A DNA stretch of 64,000 bases from Paenibacillus cellulositrophicus (GTDB lineage: Bacteria > Bacillota > Bacilli > Paenibacillales > Paenibacillaceae). The position numbers and the translations under genes were made by a program. Location: the NCBI RefSeq assembly GCF_009363095.1, contig NZ_CP045295.1, positions 4,927,001 through 4,991,000 of the forward strand. Direction: 5' to 3'. Shown here one piece after another: positions 61,979 to 64,000 of this stretch (the first letter of the stretch is position 1; every line of letters begins with the position of its first letter). Under the pieces are notes generated by a model, which saw only the letters and a list, made by a program, of their open reading frames with translations, had not been told where the DNA came from and ran no database searches.

Positions 61979-64000
61979 ATGCATACCAGAGTAGAGAAAA
62001 GACGAACAATCAGGACTGCCTTGGTGGGAATCTTGTTTTTTGTTGCGGTTCAGATCGTTCAAACTGCATTTTTATACAGTAATGATGGCGCCGGCTGGTT
62101 CAAGACGGTTTATGTCCTTGCCGGCTGGAGCAGCGTAGCTGTCAGCTTTGCCGTGTTCGCCCAAGGATGGCTGTTATTTTCGCACAAACTGTCGCGGCAT
62201 AGGCTGTATACGGCTGCGCTGTTTTTGTCTCTGGCTGTGTTTGACTTTTTGCAGACGGTCAGCTTGCTCGGAATTCCTCTATTCGGCTATGCATTAAACC
62301 AGGACGATGCCATGTGGCTGCTTATCATCTCCAAGGGGGCGTGCGCCCTCGGGCTCCTGTCGATTTATAATCTGAAAGACACGATGGTGTCGATTACCCA
62401 TAAACGCTTCGCATTTATGATCACGTCGGTCGTGATCGTATTTGGTGTGCTTGCCTTTTTCCTGTGGCATCAGAAACTTCCTTTGCTGATGAACCATGGT
62501 AGTATCAATTGGCTCAAAAAATATTTGGACCTGGCGATCATTGCGGTATGCCTGATTGGCATCGGATCGATTATGTACCGGGGCAGAAAGGACCGGGCCC
62601 CATCGCTGCTTATTATTATCCGGGCGCTGATATACTCCGCTCTCGGACAGGGGCTGATGATGACGGCGAATCATACATACCAGTGGAATTACCTGCTTGG
62701 CACCCTTTCCGGAGGTGTGGCTTACTATCTGATGCTCAAAGGGGTTTACCGCCTGACGATCGAGGATCCATTCCGGGAACAACAGCGGGTGGAGGCGCGG
62801 ATGAACTATCTGGCGTTCCATGATGACCTGACGGGACTTCCGAACAAACGCCGGTTGACTCAGCGGATTTCCAGTAAGATCAAAAATGCAGGTCATGAAA
62901 TGACAGGGGTCGTCGTTTTTAACGTCAACCGCTTCAAAAATATCAATGATTCTCTTGGGCATCAGGCGGGGGACCGGATTCTGCAGCTTGTCGGCAACCG
63001 TCTCAAACGGAATACCCGGTCCAGGGAGGAAGTGTTCAGTATGGGCGCCGATGAGTTCGCCATCATCCTGCCTGCGCTTGCCGGCGTGGAAGAGGGGATG
63101 GAGCGGACCCGCTATTTGCTGAAGCTCTTTGAAAAGCCCGTCGTCATCGAGGAAAATGATTATCATATCACGCTCTGCGCAGGGATGGCGGTCTTTCCGC
63201 AGGACGGAGACACGGCCGAGGAGCTGATTCAGCATGCGGACACCGCCGTTCATCATGCCAAAGACTATGGAGTCGACGTCCGTCACTTTGTCCCATCCAT
63301 GCAGATGAAGGCGAAGGAGCGGCTCCGCTTGGAGAACGACCTGCGTAAAGCAATCGAGCGGGAAGAGTTTTACCTTGAGTACCAGCCGCTCGTTCATTTG
63401 GAGAGCAGCGAGATCGTCGGTATGGAGGCGCTGCTGCGCTGGCGGCATCCGAAACGGGGATTCGTTTCGCCGGCCGAATTCATTCCGCTGGCAGAGGAGA
63501 GCGGTCTGATCGTTCCTCTAGGCGAGTGGGTTCTCCGCACGGCTTGCATGCAGAATAAAAAATGGCAGCAGGCGGGGTATAAGCCGATCTGCGTATCGAT
63601 TAATCTATCCATGCGCCAGTTTCTTCAGCCCCAGCTGGCTGAACGCATCGGGTCCATCCTGGAGGAAATCGGCTTGGATCCAAAGTACGTCGAGCTGGAA
63701 ATTACGGAAAGCATGACGTTTGACAAGGAGACGGCCTTTGACCAGCTTCGGCGCTTGAAGCAGCTCGGCGTCTTCATCAGTATCGATGACTTCGGGACGG
63801 GGTACAGCTCGCTGCATTACTTGAAAAACATGCCGATCGACCGGCTGAAAATCGACCGTTCCTTCGTCCACGAAGTGATGAGCGACCATAACGATGCGGC
63901 GATCGTCTCCACGATCGCATCAATGGCGCATCATCTGCAGCTCAAGGTAACGGCCGAAGGCGTAGAGAATGAGGAGCAGCTCCATTTCTTGAAAGAACAG
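61979..64000 (+). CDS. membrane GGDEF-EAL protein (3' end cut by window edge)
   Basis: 674 residues are visible. About seven transmembrane segments cover residues 10-250. A GGDEF domain starts near residue 275 (FHDDLTGLPNKRRL) but its active-site motif reads GADEF (residues 356-360), one Gly replaced. The EAL domain has EALLRW (from residue 483), EITES, DDFGTGYSS and KIDRSFV, so the usual phosphodiesterase residues are present. A c-di-GMP phosphodiesterase with a non-catalytic or GTP-sensing GGDEF part is the likely reading. AGAGG lies 5 bases before the ATG. Confidence 0.92.
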   Translation, partial: MHTRVEKRRTIRTALVGILFFVAVQIVQTAFLYSNDGAGWFKTVYVLAGWSSVAVSFAVFAQGWLLFSHKLSRHRLYTAALFLSLAVFDFLQTVSLLGIPLFGYALNQDDAMWLLIISKGACALGLLSIYNLKDTMVSITHKRFAFMITSVVIVFGVLAFFLWHQKLPLLMNHGSINWLKKYLDLAIIAVCLIGIGSIMYRGRKDRAPSLLIIIRALIYSALGQGLMMTANHTYQWNYLLGTLSGGVAYYLMLKGVYRLTIEDPFREQQRVEARMNYLAFHDDLTGLPNKRRLTQRISSKIKNAGHEMTGVVVFNVNRFKNINDSLGHQAGDRILQLVGNRLKRNTRSREEVFSMGADEFAIILPALAGVEEGMERTRYLLKLFEKPVVIEENDYHITLCAGMAVFPQDGDTAEELIQHADTAVHHAKDYGVDVRHFVPSMQMKAKERLRLENDLRKAIEREEFYLEYQPLVHLESSEIVGMEALLRWRHPKRGFVSPAEFIPLAEESGLIVPLGEWVLRTACMQNKKWQQAGYKPICVSINLSMRQFLQPQLAERIGSILEEIGLDPKYVELEITESMTFDKETAFDQLRRLKQLGVFISIDDFGTGYSSLHYLKNMPIDRLKIDRSFVHEVMSDHNDAAIVSTIASMAHHLQLKVTAEGVENEEQLHFLKEQ

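Overview
The window reads as a chromosomal stretch of a Gram-positive, low-to-mid-GC spore-former, most likely Paenibacillus or a close relative. This rests on Bacillales-type genes (yusV-like ATPase, ytqA-ytqB, odhAB, nupNOPQ-like operon, YwaF- and YjjG/YfnB-type proteins), GGAGG-type ribosome sites, a T-box and an L20 leader, Fur- and PerR-type boxes, and KinA/KinE-style PAS sensor kinases. The genus is an inference; no rRNA or tRNA gene, phage, insertion sequence or CRISPR array was seen. Both edges cut genes: a sensor kinase at the left and a GGDEF-EAL protein at the right.

Layout. 1-17.8 kb is a run of small housekeeping and accessory genes: sensor kinase (-), acetyltransferase, serine hydrolase, HAD phosphatases, a Fur-boxed lone siderophore-transport ATPase, histidine phosphatase, VOC protein, nucleotidyltransferase, TIM-barrel protein, HIT, DUF4177, inositol-phosphatase-like enzyme, two small membrane proteins with a degenerate kinase, YjjG nucleotidase, an exported protein, SDR and cysteine synthase (-), YwaF (-) and DUF72. 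18.0-22.2 kb is odhAB, two subunits of 2-oxoglutarate dehydrogenase. 22.3-28 kb carries a cytosolic subtilisin-HEAT fusion, a small protein behind a Fur-like box, NUDIX, an AEC transporter, a SemiSWEET-like protein, small unknowns and a lipoprotein. 28.3-39 kb holds recQ, a B12/radical-SAM protein, a lysophospholipase-like hydrolase, manA, the tRNA-modification pair ytqA-ytqB, trmB, a lipid glycosyltransferase and a PAP2 phosphatase.

39-48 kb holds a membrane glycosyltransferase behind a very long leader, the infC-rpmI-rplT operon with its L20 leader, and a nucleoside ABC importer (nupNOPQ-like). 48-55.3 kb holds a Gly/Tyr-rich small protein, an acetyltransferase and the T-box-controlled ilvB-ilvN-ilvC operon. 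leuB follows as a separate unit beyond an opposing aldo/keto reductase. 55.4-64 kb holds a PerR-boxed 2-Cys peroxiredoxin, a zinc-knuckle small protein, a second sensor kinase, leucyl aminopeptidase, a DRE-TIM aldolase-like protein, a YbjQ protein coupled to a small membrane protein, and the GGDEF-EAL protein.

No single large novel system stands out. The points most worth following are the ~515-nt leader and palindromes at 39.3-39.9 kb, the folded ilvN-ilvC spacer, the subtilisin-HEAT fusion, the shared C-terminal motif in two small proteins at 24.1 and 56.5 kb, the membrane-protein/degenerate-kinase trio at 10.7-12.2 kb, and the metal or peroxide operators.
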